A DNA stretch of 64,000 nt from Alphaproteobacteria bacterium (GTDB lineage: Bacteria; Pseudomonadota; Alphaproteobacteria; JAVJRE01): positions 609,523-673,522 of the forward strand of contig JAVJRE010000007.1 in the NCBI GenBank assembly GCA_040218575.1, in the 5' to 3' direction. A program made the translations under genes and the position numbers. Of this stretch, positions 44,305 through 52,861 are shown in pieces. Numbering within the stretch: the first letter of the stretch is position 1; every line of letters begins with the position of its first letter. Below the pieces are notes generated by a model. The model worked only from the letters and a program-made list of their open reading frames with translations. It did no database searches and had not been told where the DNA came from.

Positions 44305-44691
44305 TCAGCCCGTCTGCTTCAGAGCGGTGACTTCGATCTCCACCTTCATGGCTTCATCGGCAAGCTGGGCGCAGATGGTGGTATTGGCCGGCCGCGCGTC
44401 GCGGCAATGCCGGCCGACAATCCCGGCGATGGCGGGAAAGTCCTCACGCCGGGCGATATAGACCCGAATGCGCACCAGATCGGCCAGGCTGGACCCGGCC
44501 TTGTCCAGAGCATCCTTGATGTTGCGGAAGCACTGTTCGGTCTGGGCCACCGGATCATCGCTGATGGTCATGGTCGCGTAGTCGTAGCCGGTGGTCCCGG
44601 AAACGAACACCCAGTCGCCGTCGACCACGGCCCGGGCATAACCGGCCAGGTCCTCGAAGGTGGAGCCGGAAAGAATGCGCTTGCGTGCCAT
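44305..44691 (-). CDS. RidA-family protein lacking the canonical Arg
   Basis: A 128-aa Rid-family protein, the second in this window. The C-terminal signature, where RidA has P-A-R-S/T-x-V, reads R-P-A-N-T-T-I-C-A-Q-L. Asn thus replaces the Arg that holds the imino-acid carboxylate, so deaminase activity of the RidA type is doubtful; several Rid subfamilies (Rid4-Rid7) show such changes. The ATG at 44691 gives M-A-R-K-R-I-L-S-G-S; the frame extends further upstream into the YjbR gene. The stop of YjbR is one base upstream of this start. Confidence 0.85.
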   Translation of the reverse strand: MARKRILSGSTFEDLAGYARAVVDGDWVFVSGTTGYDYATMTISDDPVAQTEQCFRNIKDALDKAGSSLADLVRIRVYIARREDFPAIAGIVGRHCRDARPANTTICAQLADEAMKVEIEVTALKQTG

Positions 44692-44692
44692 G

Positions 44693-45073
44693 CTATGATC
44701 GCCGTCGTGTTGGCCGCTGACGGGTGGCGTCAGTGACGAGGGTCCAGGAATGCTCGATAAGAGATCGGACATCACGCGCCGGAACGCTGCCGTCAAGGGT
44801 GATGGTGTTCCAGTGCCGCTTGTTGAGATGATAGCCGGGACGAATCGACTCGAACACCTGACGCAGCATGATCGCCCGGTCGGGATCGCACTTGAGGCTT
44901 ATTTCCTGAACCGCCGGGTCCGCCGGCGTCAGACCTGGCCTCTGGCGCAGCAGCGCAAAGATACGCCCTCCCGCCTTGATGACCGCGACACCAGGCCCGA
45001 AGGGGAAGCTCTCCCCGGCACCGGGCAGGGCCAGGGCATGGCGACGGGCGGTAGCCAGAGCAAAACGCGGCAC
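44693..45073 (-). CDS. MmcQ/YjbR-family protein
   Basis: A 126-aa protein of the YjbR/CyaY-like fold, sometimes called a DNA-binding protein without firm proof of function. Typical segments are A-L-A-L-P-G-A-G-E-S-F-P-F-G-P-G, V-I-K-A-G-G-R-I-F-A-L, S-L-K-C-D-P-D, P-G-Y-H-L-N-K-R-H-W-N-T and the C-terminal S-W-x-L-V. The GTG at 45073 is chosen because GGAGGG lies 6 nt upstream and the family begins here. It lies 63 nt from tRNA-Leu and is coupled to the Rid gene. Confidence 0.87.
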   Translation of the reverse strand: MPRFALATARRHALALPGAGESFPFGPGVAVIKAGGRIFALLRQRPGLTPADPAVQEISLKCDPDRAIMLRQVFESIRPGYHLNKRHWNTITLDGSVPARDVRSLIEHSWTLVTDATRQRPTRRRS

Positions 45074-45136
45074 GGCGCGCCCTCCGTTTCTGGCGCAGCC
45101 GGACGCCCGATGTGTGCGGACGCCGGCAATCGGGAC

Positions 45137-45223
45137 TGGTGCGGTCGAGAAGACTCGAACTTCCAAGGGGTTTCCCCCACAGCGACCTCAACGCTGCGCG
45201 TCTACCAATTCCGCCACGACCGC
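45137..45223 (-). tRNA. tRNA-Leu (anticodon GAG)
   Basis: An 87-nt class II tRNA with encoded CCA. The acceptor stem pairs GCGGTCG with CGACCGC. The anticodon arm CAGCG-TTGAGGT-CGCTG has GAG in the loop, reading CUC/CUU leucine codons. A long variable arm (TGGGGGAAACCCC) and the T arm with TTCGAGT are present. Confidence 0.96.
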
Positions 45224-45283
45224 AATGATCCCACTCCCGCCGTGGCGCAAAGGCGGCGGCGGGCGGAGTGGAGATAGCAAATC

Positions 45284-46021
45284 ATGGACCATTCCTCAAG
45301 CCGCGCGGCAGATCAGCCGACCGTGCCGCGCCGTGCGGCGGGCCCGGCCGGACCGACGGATGCCATCGTCTGGGAGATGGCCGGCGCCCCGGTGGCCTAT
45401 CCCCGGGCGGTTGCGGACATGGAGGCGCGGGCGGCGGCCATCGCCGCCGGGACAGCGCGCGAGCGCATCTGGCTGGTGGAGCACCCGCCGCTCTATACCG
45501 CCGGCACCAGCGCCCGACCGGACGAACTGTTGCAGGCCACCCTGCCCGTGTTTACCAGCGGTCGCGGCGGTCGCTTTACCTATCACGGCCCGGGCCAGCG
45601 CATCGCTTATGTGCAGCTTGATCTGAGCCGCCGCGGCCGCGATGTGCGGGGATTTGTCGATGACCTGCAAAACGCGGTCATCGCCACCCTGGCCCGTTTC
45701 GGCGTCAGTGGCCGGCGCGATCCGGATAATATCGGCGTATTCGTCGCCACGGGCGGCGGCCTGAGCAAAATCGCCGCCATCGGCGTGCGTGTGCGCCGGT
45801 GGGTGACGCTGCATGGCCTGTCCCTCAATGTCGCCCCTGACCTGTCCCACTATGGCGGCATCGTCCCCTGTGGCTTGACCGACCGTGGAGTCACGTCGCT
45901 GCGCGCCCTGGGCGTGGATGCCACCCTGGCCGAGGTAGATGCGGTGCTGCGCAAGGAACTCGACCGGCTGCTGCAGCCGGGCGGCTCCGGTCGCTGCAGG
46001 CCGCGCTATGCGGCGGACTGA
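45284..46021 (+). CDS. lipB: Octanoyl-[acyl-carrier-protein]:protein N-octanoyltransferase
   Basis: Transfers octanoate from ACP to the lipoyl domains of 2-oxoacid dehydrogenases and the glycine cleavage system, the first step of lipoate synthesis. The 245-aa protein has R-G-G-R-F-T-Y-H-G-P-G-Q (94-105), K162 in S-K-I-A-A-I-G and the acyl-thioester C196 in P-C-G-L. The first 25 residues are an unconserved Ser/Pro/Ala-rich extension, so a later start is possible. Its end overlaps the convergent ATP12-type gene by 16 bp. lipA is not in the window. Confidence 0.95.
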   Translation: MDHSSSRAADQPTVPRRAAGPAGPTDAIVWEMAGAPVAYPRAVADMEARAAAIAAGTARERIWLVEHPPLYTAGTSARPDELLQATLPVFTSGRGGRFTYHGPGQRIAYVQLDLSRRGRDVRGFVDDLQNAVIATLARFGVSGRRDPDNIGVFVATGGGLSKIAAIGVRVRRWVTLHGLSLNVAPDLSHYGGIVPCGLTDRGVTSLRALGVDATLAEVDAVLRKELDRLLQPGGSGRCRPRYAAD

Positions 46022-46728
46022 GGCGCCGCCGGCGACGGGCGGAGCAGATCGAGAAACCGTACGCAATCGCTGAACTCCCGCCACTGCCCCTGTTCCAGAC
46101 GGGTGGCTTCCGCATCTTCGCCCCAACGGGAAGCCTGCCACCGTTCGTCCACCCGGACGGCGCGCCACGCCGGTTCCGCCGCCAGAGCGCCTTCCGCCAC
46201 CGCCAGGGCCACAAGCAATGACCCGCTGGCCTGGGTCATCGCGCCCAGTGCCGCCAGGGCCATGGTCTGGCGCGCCGCCACGGCGGCCCTGAGCGCCTGG
46301 TGAACAGCCGGCGACTGGGCCTGCGGCAGCAGCGCAGTGGTGAGAGCAAGATGGATATCAAAGCGCCGCTCCGCCCAGGCCACCACCGGATCCCAGGCAG
46401 CGGCCTGCGCCGCCGCCAGATCGGGCGGCTCGTCGCTGCGATAGCAGACAAGATCGGTGTCCACATAGGCCATGACCTGGTCAAGAATGGCGCCCGGCGC
46501 CGCCGCCGCCCGATCCAGCGCGCTATTGACCAGTCGGGTCAGGCCCATGGCGGCGGGGTTGATCTCTTCGGTCTGCTCTTCCCATTCGGCGGCCACCGCT
46601 TCGGCCAGCGCCGCCGTCGGCACGATCAGCCGGGCCCGACCGGGGGTCAGGATCGGCCGCCCGTCAAGACACACGGAAAATCCGCCATTGGCGGACACGG
46701 TTGAAACGGTCTTGTAGAAACGCTTCAC
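46006..46728 (-). CDS. ATP12-family F1-ATPase assembly chaperone
   Basis: Alphaproteobacterial homologue of mitochondrial Atp12, which protects the alpha subunit during assembly of F1-ATPase. The 240-aa protein starts M-K-R-F-Y-K-T-V and has the family blocks L-D-G-R-P-I-L-T-P, A-E-W-E-E-Q-T-E-E-I-N-P, and D-T-D-L-V-C-Y-R, with Trp-Asp-Pro after it. The start is a GTG that overlaps the stop of a possible 33-aa frame (GTGA). The 3' end overlaps lipB by 16 bp on the opposite strand. Confidence 0.93.
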   Translation of the reverse strand: MKRFYKTVSTVSANGGFSVCLDGRPILTPGRARLIVPTAALAEAVAAEWEEQTEEINPAAMGLTRLVNSALDRAAAAPGAILDQVMAYVDTDLVCYRSDEPPDLAAAQAAAWDPVVAWAERRFDIHLALTTALLPQAQSPAVHQALRAAVAARQTMALAALGAMTQASGSLLVALAVAEGALAAEPAWRAVRVDERWQASRWGEDAEATRLEQGQWREFSDCVRFLDLLRPSPAAPQSAA

Positions 46729-46826
46729 AACGCGGTGACGCTGGCCTGTGGCGTCACGTTCGGGACCGCCAGATCAATGTGATCCACCTTGAGCGCGCGG
46801 CGTGGAGTCCGGAGGGGAATGGGCAT
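46725..46826 (-). CDS. Possible 33-aa small ORF between the pseudouridine synthase and ATP12-type genes
   Basis: An ATG at 46826 opens a 33-codon frame (M-P-I-P-L-R-T-P-R-R-A-L-K-V-D-H-I-D, ending Q-A-S-V-T-A-L). Its TGA overlaps the GTG start of the ATP12-type gene. It begins 41 nt after the stop of the upstream gene, in the same operon direction. The ribosome-binding site is weak (ACGGA). It may be a coupled leader peptide or chance; no homologue is recognised. Confidence 0.3.
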   Translation of the reverse strand: MPIPLRTPRRALKVDHIDLAVPNVTPQASVTAL

Positions 46827-46867
46827 GGTCCGTCAGTTCCAGAATCGTCGTCCGGCGGCGGTCACCA

Positions 46868-48049
46868 TCAGGTGTATTTGAGCCCCAACACCCGACCGCC
46901 CGGTGGCGCTTCGAGAGAATCGGCCAGGCCCGTGCGCCGGGCGTCAAAACCAAGGACGTCCATTGTGTTGCGGAAATGCGGTGGCACAGGCGCGAACCAC
47001 GAGCCGCCGGCAATGCCCTGCCCGGTCGGCAGGCGCAGCGCGCGGGCATGCAGGTGAAGCCGCCGCGGTATATCGTCCCGCTGCAGGAAGGCCTGGCGAC
47101 GACCGTATTTGCCATCGCCCAGCACCGGTGTGCCGAGGGCTGCCAGATGCGCCCGTATCTGGTGTGTGCGACCGCTTTCCGGCCACACCGCCAGCCACGC
47201 AACGCGGTCGTCAATGGTGGCCAGGACGGCAAACCGGGTGAGCGCCGACCGCCCCTCCTGATCCACCGTCATGCGTTCGCCCGCCCGGCCCGGCAGTTTG
47301 GCCAGCGGCATGTCTATGTAGCCCGAGGACACCGGCGGCACACCGACCGTCAGCGCCCAATACAGCTTGGTCACCACATGATCACGGAACATGCGACCCA
47401 GGCTGCGGGCGCTGTCGCCGGAGCGCGCCAGCAAAAGAACGCCGCTGGTGTCGCGATCAAGGCGGTGGACCAGACGCGGCCGCTCTGCCGCGTCATAGCG
47501 CAACACGTCCAGCATGGCGTCCAGATGGCGCCGGGTGCCGGTACCGCCCTGCACCGCCAGGCCCGGCGGTTTGTTGAGCACCAGTATGGATGGGTCCATA
47601 TGCAGCAACGCCCCTTCCAGCGCGCGGCGGTCCTGACCGGTGACCGGAGGCGGCGGCGCAGCGGACCGTGCCGGCGTCAGAGCGGTTTGCGGCATCGGCG
47701 GGATGCGCACCGTCTGGCCCGCCAGCAGGCGGTGGGCAGCGCGCGCACGGGCGCCATCGACCCGCACCTGGCCGGTGCGCAGCAGCTTCTGCACCTGGCC
47801 CTGGCCGAGGCCGGGAAAGCGCCGCCGGAGCCAGCGGTCGAGACGATCCTCCGCCTCGCCAGCGCCGACGGTTTCATGTTGTACGCCAGCCCCCGCGCGC
47901 GGCAGCGGCCCGTCCTTGGCGGCCGGATCGACGGTGGCTGATTTGGCCTCGTCAGGCCCGGCGGCGGGTCGGGCGGCAGTGGACGGGGCCTCTGTGGGCG
48001 GGGCCTCTGTGGGCGGGGCCGGGGCGGCCTGATCATCCGGCTCTGTCAT
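46868..48049 (-). CDS. RluA-family (RluC/RluD-like) pseudouridine synthase
   Basis: Converts uridines in rRNA to pseudouridine. The 393-aa protein begins with a Pro/Thr/Ala-rich tail (1-50) partly encoded by a 15-bp DNA repeat. An S4 RNA-binding domain (about 62-115) follows, then the catalytic domain with H195-R-L-D198-R-D-T-S-G (D198 nucleophile) and G-R-T-H-Q-I-R-A-H. With the S4 domain it fits RluC or RluD; the exact rRNA site cannot be assigned. Its ATG overlaps the rarA stop by 4 nt. Confidence 0.92.
   Translation of the reverse strand: MTEPDDQAAPAPPTEAPPTEAPSTAARPAAGPDEAKSATVDPAAKDGPLPRAGAGVQHETVGAGEAEDRLDRWLRRRFPGLGQGQVQKLLRTGQVRVDGARARAAHRLLAGQTVRIPPMPQTALTPARSAAPPPPVTGQDRRALEGALLHMDPSILVLNKPPGLAVQGGTGTRRHLDAMLDVLRYDAAERPRLVHRLDRDTSGVLLLARSGDSARSLGRMFRDHVVTKLYWALTVGVPPVSSGYIDMPLAKLPGRAGERMTVDQEGRSALTRFAVLATIDDRVAWLAVWPESGRTHQIRAHLAALGTPVLGDGKYGRRQAFLQRDDIPRRLHLHARALRLPTGQGIAGGSWFAPVPPHFRNTMDVLGFDARRTGLADSLEAPPGGRVLGLKYT
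47985..48020. repeat. 15-bp tandem repeat inside the pseudouridine synthase gene
   Basis: Two perfect units GGGGCCTCTGTGGGC (47985-47999, 48000-48014) are followed by a partial third. On the coding strand this gives the repeated peptide A-P-P-T-E in the disordered N-terminal tail. Confidence 0.9.
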
Positions 48050-49419
48050 GCGCCAGGCTCCTGTTCATTGCCGGTGCGTCGGGGATTGGTGCGCAGGCCG
48101 GCCCAATAGTCGAGGCGGCGGCGGATTTCGCGCTCGAACCCCCGCTCGGCCGGTTCATACAAGGTGCTGCGGCCGAGACCCTCGGGAAAATAGTCCTGCC
48201 CCGAAAAGCCCTGCGGCGCATCATGGTCATAGGCATAGCCCTTGCCATAGCCCAGATCCTTCATGAGCCGGGTCGGCGCGTTGAGGATATGTGCCGGCGG
48301 CATCAGCGATCCGGTGTCGCGGGCAAGGCGGGCGGCGGCCGATTGCGCCCGATAGGCGGCATTGGATTTGGGTGCGGTGCCGAGATAGATGACCAGATGG
48401 ACAATGGCCAGCTCGCCCTCCGGCGAGCCAAGACGCTCATAGGTGTCCCAGGCGGCAAGCGCCTGCACCGGCGCCTGCGGATCGGCCAGGCCGATATCCT
48501 CATAGGCGAAGCGCAGCAGCCGGCGGGCCACGTAGCGCGGATCCTCACCGCCGGCCAGCATGCGGGCCAGCCAGTAGAGGGCGGCATCCGTATCGGAGCC
48601 GCGCAGGCTTTTGTGCAGGGCGCTGATGAGGTTGTAGTGGCCTTCCTGTGCCTTGTCATAGATCGGCGCGCGACGCTGCACCGTATCGGCCAGCGCACGG
48701 TCATCCAGCGGCGCCACCGCGGCGCCGAGGGCGAACAGCTCTTCCGCCAGGTTGAGCAAAAAGCGACCGTCACCATCAGCCATGGCCTTGAGCGCCTCGC
48801 GGCCGGCGGCGGTCAGCGGCAGGGCCCGGCCCTCTTCCGCTTCTGACCGGTCAATGAGCCGGTCCAGCGCCGCATCATCCAGCCGCCGCAGGACAAACAC
48901 CTGGCAACGACTGAGCAGAGCGGCATTGAGCTCAAACGACGGATTTTCCGTGGTGGCGCCCACCAGAATGACGGTGCCGTCCTCCACATAGGGCAGGAAG
49001 CCGTCCTGCTGCGCCCGGTTGAAGCGATGAATTTCGTCGATGAACAGCAGGGTGCCGCGCCCGGTGCTGCGCTCGACGCGCGCCTCCTCAAACACCTTGC
49101 GCAAATCGGCCACGCCGGAAAACACCGCTGACAGGCTGCGGAACGCCATGTCGGTGGTTTCCGCCAGCAGGCGGGCAATGGTGGTCTTGCCACAACCGGG
49201 CGGGCCCCACAGCACCATGGAGGCCAGGCGGTGTTCCGCCACCATGCGGCCGATGGGCTTGTCGGCCGCAAGCAGGTGCTGCTGACCCACCACCTGGTCC
49301 AGGCTGGCCGGGCGCAAACGATCAGCCAGCGGCCGCGGCGCCTGGCCGTCGAACAGTCCCAGGGCAGGCGCGGGCGCCGGACGGCGGGCCACTACAGCCC
49401 CCCGTGCGGGCAGCGCCAC
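48046..49419 (-). CDS. rarA: Replication-associated recombination protein A (MgsA/WRNIP1 family)
   Basis: AAA+ clamp-loader-like ATPase acting at stalled replication forks. In the 457-aa protein Walker A is G-P-P-G-C-G-K-T-T, Walker B is L-L-F-I-D-E-I-H-R-F and sensor 1 is V-G-A-T-T-E-N-P-S-F. The C-terminal tetramerisation domain contains K-S-N-A-A-Y and H-I-L-N-A-P-T-R-L-M-K-D-L-G-Y. The first 20 residues vary, so the start may be later. It lies 119 nt after rplQ, separated by a weak terminator, and overlaps the next gene by 4 nt. Confidence 0.95.
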   Translation of the reverse strand: MALPARGAVVARRPAPAPALGLFDGQAPRPLADRLRPASLDQVVGQQHLLAADKPIGRMVAEHRLASMVLWGPPGCGKTTIARLLAETTDMAFRSLSAVFSGVADLRKVFEEARVERSTGRGTLLFIDEIHRFNRAQQDGFLPYVEDGTVILVGATTENPSFELNAALLSRCQVFVLRRLDDAALDRLIDRSEAEEGRALPLTAAGREALKAMADGDGRFLLNLAEELFALGAAVAPLDDRALADTVQRRAPIYDKAQEGHYNLISALHKSLRGSDTDAALYWLARMLAGGEDPRYVARRLLRFAYEDIGLADPQAPVQALAAWDTYERLGSPEGELAIVHLVIYLGTAPKSNAAYRAQSAAARLARDTGSLMPPAHILNAPTRLMKDLGYGKGYAYDHDAPQGFSGQDYFPEGLGRSTLYEPAERGFEREIRRRLDYWAGLRTNPRRTGNEQEPGA

Positions 49420-49492
49420 AACAGGGCGTCAAAAATCATCATGGCATTGGCCGGTCCGTCAGGTGACGGCGCAGTATAACCCGGCAATGGCG

Positions 49493-49525
49493 GAAACAGG
49501 CCGGCGATATGGCCGGCCCGGCCTG
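49493..49525 (-). terminator. Weak terminator-like hairpin after rplQ
   Basis: CAGGCCGG pairs with CCGGCCTG over a 13-nt loop, and the stem is followed by only three T on the minus strand. It starts 14 nt past the rplQ stop. Some transcripts may read through into rarA. Confidence 0.5.
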
Positions 49526-49538
49526 ATATGTCCGACGG

Positions 49539-49967
49539 TCAGGCGGGAACCGTGGCGTCCTCGTCGGCGACCGACTGATCGGGGCCGGAATCCAGACCCT
49601 TGGCCTCGGGGTCACGGTCGACCAGCTCGATCACCGCCATCGGTGCGGCATCTCCATAGCGGAACCCGGCCTTGAGAACACGCGTATAGCCGCCGCTGCG
49701 GTCGGCGTAGCGTTCGGCCAGGGTGGTGAACAGCTTACCGGCCAGCGCAGTGTCATGCAGGACCGACAAAGCCTGGCGTCGGGCATGCAGATCGCCACGC
49801 TTGCCGAGCGTCACCAGCCGGTCAACCACCCGCCGCAGGTCTTTCGCCTTGGGCAGGGTGGTGGTGATCTGCTCGTGCTTGAGCAACGCCGCCGCCATGT
49901 TGGCGAACATGGCCTTGCGATGAGAGGAGGTACGCGAAAACTTGCGACCGGCGAGGCGATGGCGCAT
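49539..49967 (-). CDS. rplQ: 50S ribosomal protein L17
   Basis: Large-subunit protein near the exit tunnel. The 142-aa sequence starts [17 protein letters not shown] and has the family block [16 protein letters not shown]. The last 25 residues (after E-L-V-D-R-D) are an acidic extension seen in many alphaproteobacteria. It is the last gene of the rpsM-rpsK-rpoA-rplQ unit, 21 nt after rpoA, and is followed by a weak hairpin. Confidence 0.97.
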   Translation of the reverse strand: MRHRLAGRKFSRTSSHRKAMFANMAAALLKHEQITTTLPKAKDLRRVVDRLVTLGKRGDLHARRQALSVLHDTALAGKLFTTLAERYADRSGGYTRVLKAGFRYGDAAPMAVIELVDRDPEAKGLDSGPDQSVADEDATVPA

Positions 49968-49988
49968 GACGTTGTTCCTGTATGCCGC

Positions 49989-51005
49989 CTAGAACGGCTC
50001 TTCGAGTTTCCTGGCCATATCCTCGATATTCTCGGGTGGCCAATCCTGGACTTCCATACCGAGGTGCAGACCCATCTGCCCCAGCACTTCCTTGATCTCG
50101 TTCAGCGACTTGCGGCCGAAGTTCGGCGTACGGAGCATTTCCGGCTCGGTCTTCTGCACCAGATCGCCGATGTAGATGATGTTGTCGTTCTTCAGGCAGT
50201 TGGCGGAACGCACGGACAGCTCCAGCTCGTCCACCTTGCGCAGCAGGTTGCGATTGAAGGCCAGGTCCTCGCCAGCGTCTTCGACCGTGCGCTCGCGCGG
50301 CTCCTCGAAATTGACGAAGAGCTGCAACTGATCCTGCAGGATACGCGCGGCATACGCCACCGCATCATCCGGTGTCACAGCGCCGTTGGTCTCCACATCA
50401 ATCGACAGACGGTCATAGTCAGTGACCTGGCCGACGCGGGTGTTCTCCACCTGGTAGGCCACCTTGCGCACCGGGCTATAGAGCGCATCCACGGGAATGA
50501 GTCCGATGGGGTCGTCCTCGTCACGGTTTACCGCCGCCGGCACATAGCCCTTGCCGGACGACACCGTCAGCTCCATGGCGACGCTGCCTTCGGTGTCCAG
50601 GGTCATCAGCACATGATCGGGATTGAGGACATCAATATCCGCCACCGCCTCGATCTGGGCCGCGGTTACCTGTCCCGGCCCCTTGGCCTGCAGACGCATA
50701 CGGCGCGGCCCTTCGGAATGCATACGAAGAGCCAGGCCCTTGATATTCAGCACAATGTCGGTGACGTCCTCACGCACACCCGGAATCGACGAGAACTCAT
50801 GAAGCACGTTCTCGATCTGAATGGAGGTGACGGCGGCGCCCTGCAAAGACGACAACAGGACACGCCGCAGCGCATTGCCAAGGGTCACGCCAAAGCCACG
50901 TTCCAGCGGCTCCGCGACGATGGTCGCCCGGCGGGACGGATCCGGTCCACCCTCTACCTGGAGTTTCCCGGGCTTGATCATTTCGGTCCAGTTTTTCTGC
51001 AACAA
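49989..51005 (-). CDS. rpoA: RNA polymerase alpha subunit
   Basis: Assembles the polymerase and contacts UP elements and activators. I choose a TTG start at 51005, which gives [12 protein letters not shown], the conserved alphaproteobacterial N-terminus, and 338 aa, with AGGGGAC just upstream; no ATG fits. The N-terminal domain (about 1-235) holds [12 protein letters not shown]. The C-terminal domain (about 255-330) holds [10 protein letters not shown] and [10 protein letters not shown]. The gene is 88 nt after rpsK. Confidence 0.96.
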   Translation of the reverse strand: MLQKNWTEMIKPGKLQVEGGPDPSRRATIVAEPLERGFGVTLGNALRRVLLSSLQGAAVTSIQIENVLHEFSSIPGVREDVTDIVLNIKGLALRMHSEGPRRMRLQAKGPGQVTAAQIEAVADIDVLNPDHVLMTLDTEGSVAMELTVSSGKGYVPAAVNRDEDDPIGLIPVDALYSPVRKVAYQVENTRVGQVTDYDRLSIDVETNGAVTPDDAVAYAARILQDQLQLFVNFEEPRERTVEDAGEDLAFNRNLLRKVDELELSVRSANCLKNDNIIYIGDLVQKTEPEMLRTPNFGRKSLNEIKEVLGQMGLHLGMEVQDWPPENIEDMARKLEEPF

Positions 51006-51093
51006 GGTAAGTCCCCTGGCTTGGCCGCCGAAAGCGGCGGCCATAAATAATGGGTTTGCGGTCTGCCCGGTGGTGGCGCGTTACGCCGCCGAC

Positions 51094-51489
51094 TCAGACG
51101 CGACGGCGCTTACGTGGCCGACAGCCGTTATGCGGAATCGGCGTCACGTCACGAATGGAGGTAATGGTGAAGCCCACCGACTGCAACGCGCGCAGCGCCG
51201 ACTCGCGGCCGGAACCCGGGCCCGACACCTGAACCTCCAGGGTCTTCACGCCGTGTTCCTGCGCCTTGCGGCCCGCATCTTCCGCCGCCATCTGGGCGGC
51301 GAACGGGGTCGACTTGCGCGATCCCTTGAAACCCTGGCTGCCGGCCGACGACCATGAGATGGCGTTGCCCTGAGCGTCTGCAATGGTGATCATGGTGTTG
51401 TTGAACGACGCCTGGACATGAGCGACGCCCGACGTGATGTTCTTCCGCTCGCGACGCCTGACCCGCGCGCCTGTTGCTGCCTTTGCCAT
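51094..51489 (-). CDS. rpsK: 30S ribosomal protein S11
   Basis: Platform protein of the small subunit near the mRNA exit. The 131-aa sequence has a basic N-tail, [15 protein letters not shown], the [22 protein letters not shown] block, and the C-terminal [16 protein letters not shown]. It is 75 nt after rpsM and 88 nt before rpoA. Confidence 0.97.
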   Translation of the reverse strand: MAKAATGARVRRRERKNITSGVAHVQASFNNTMITIADAQGNAISWSSAGSQGFKGSRKSTPFAAQMAAEDAGRKAQEHGVKTLEVQVSGPGSGRESALRALQSVGFTITSIRDVTPIPHNGCRPRKRRRV

Positions 51490-51564
51490 GCCTGACTGTA
51501 TCCGTTCCTGTGACGCCGTGAGCCGGCGGTTCCGACAGGCGCGTTGCGCGCCAGCCCGGTGTGA

Positions 51565-51933
51565 TTACTTCTTCTTGCCGGTGATCGCCTTTGGCTTGCC
51601 CTTACGGGTGCGGGCATTGGTATGGGTGCGCTGACCGTTTACCGGCAACCCCTTGCGGTGACGCAACCCGCGATAGCAGCCAAGGTCCATCAGGCGCTTG
51701 ATATTGACGGCGTGCTCACGCCGCAGATCGCCTTCTACCGTATAGTCACGGTCGACAATCTCACGAATGCGGCTGACTTCATCCTCGGTCAACTGGTTGA
51801 CCCGACGTTGCGAGTCGATACCGGCCGACTGGCAGATGCGCGATGCGCCGTCGGCGCCGATACCGTAGATATAGGTCAGCGCAATCGGAACGCGCTTCTG
51901 GGTCGGAATATTGACGCCGGAAATTCGTGCCAC
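51565..51933 (-). CDS. rpsM: 30S ribosomal protein S13
   Basis: Small-subunit head protein contacting the P-site tRNA and L5. The 122-aa sequence starts [14 protein letters not shown] and ends with [15 protein letters not shown]. The G-I-G segment and [22 protein letters not shown] motif are intact. It is the first gene after the promoter in the adk end, with a leader of about 190 nt. Confidence 0.97.
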   Translation of the reverse strand: MARISGVNIPTQKRVPIALTYIYGIGADGASRICQSAGIDSQRRVNQLTEDEVSRIREIVDRDYTVEGDLRREHAVNIKRLMDLGCYRGLRHRKGLPVNGQRTHTNARTRKGKPKAITGKKK

Positions 51934-52133
51934 TGTATGACTCCCAAAAACCGTGTTCCAAACTCTGTTCAGGGCGTCCGGCCAGCGCCGCCACCCTGCG
52001 TCTGATCGGGCACCCGATCCCTTAACCCCTGCGCCGTACCCTTACGCCGAAATCGCGCGGAGCGACCACGGTTCCCTGGAGTATTCAGCCAAGCGCAAGC
52101 ACCGCCGGCGCTGAGCCCGACGGGAAGCGGCGG

Positions 52134-52161
52134 ATTATAAGGCCTTGCGGCCCAGCGTCAA
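52134..52161 (-). promoter_or_regulatory. Sigma70-type promoter for the rpsM-rpoA operon
   Basis: On the minus strand TTGACG (52161-52156) and TATAAT (52139-52134) are separated by 16 bp, nearly a consensus housekeeping promoter. The -35 lies within the last codons of adk. Transcription would start about 190 nt before rpsM, so rpsM-rpsK-rpoA-rplQ can be expressed separately from the spc block. Confidence 0.8.
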
Positions 52162-52841
52162 GCGCCACCCCTGTGGCCCCCGCCAGCGGTGTCCGGCCCG
52201 CCAAGCCGTTCGCGGACGGCCGCCGCCACCTGGTCGATATCGGCCATGCCGTCAACGGTCTGCAGGATACCGCGGGCCTCATAATAGGGCAGAATTGGCT
52301 CTGTCTGGCGGCGATAGACCAGTAGCCGCTGGCGCACGGCGTCGGCCCGGTCGTCATCCCGGCGGATGAAATCGGTGCCGCCGCACTTGTCGCAAACGCC
52401 GTCTACGGCCGGTGCCTTGAAACGGTCGTGATAGCCCTCGCCACAGCGGGCGCAGGTGAAACGGCCGGCGATCCGCGCCACCAGGGCCTCTTCATCCACG
52501 GCCAACTGGATCACATGGTCCAGTTTCTGACCGCGTTCCGCCAGCATGGCGTCCAGCGCCTCGGCCTGTGCGGTAGTGCGCGGAAAGCCGTCCAGCAAGA
52601 ACCCTCTGGCACAGTCCGGTTGATCGATCCTCTGGGCAATCATGCGGATCATGATGTCGTCGCTGACCAGTTCGCCCGCATCCATGATCGCCTTCACCTC
52701 GCGCCCCAACGCACTGCCGGAAGCGACGGAGGCCCGCAGCATGTCGCCGGTGGACAACTGAAGAATGCCATAGGCCTCCTCGACGAGGCGGGCCTGGGTG
52801 CCCTTGCCGGCACCGGGCGGACCGAGAAGCAGGAGATTCAT
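52158..52841 (-). CDS. adk: Adenylate kinase
   Basis: Balances ATP, ADP and AMP (ATP + AMP = 2 ADP). In the 227-aa protein the P-loop is [11 protein letters not shown], the AMP site is D-G-F-P-R-T, and the long LID domain carries four Cys (C-A-R-C and C-D-K-C), a zinc-type lid typical of many bacteria. The Gly-rich last ten residues overlap the -35 of the downstream promoter. It is 20 nt after secY, a usual order in alphaproteobacteria. Confidence 0.97.
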   Translation of the reverse strand: MNLLLLGPPGAGKGTQARLVEEAYGILQLSTGDMLRASVASGSALGREVKAIMDAGELVSDDIMIRMIAQRIDQPDCARGFLLDGFPRTTAQAEALDAMLAERGQKLDHVIQLAVDEEALVARIAGRFTCARCGEGYHDRFKAPAVDGVCDKCGGTDFIRRDDDRADAVRQRLLVYRRQTEPILPYYEARGILQTVDGMADIDQVAAAVRERLGGPDTAGGGHRGGA

Positions 52842-52861
52842 GGACCGATGCCTGGGTCTGG

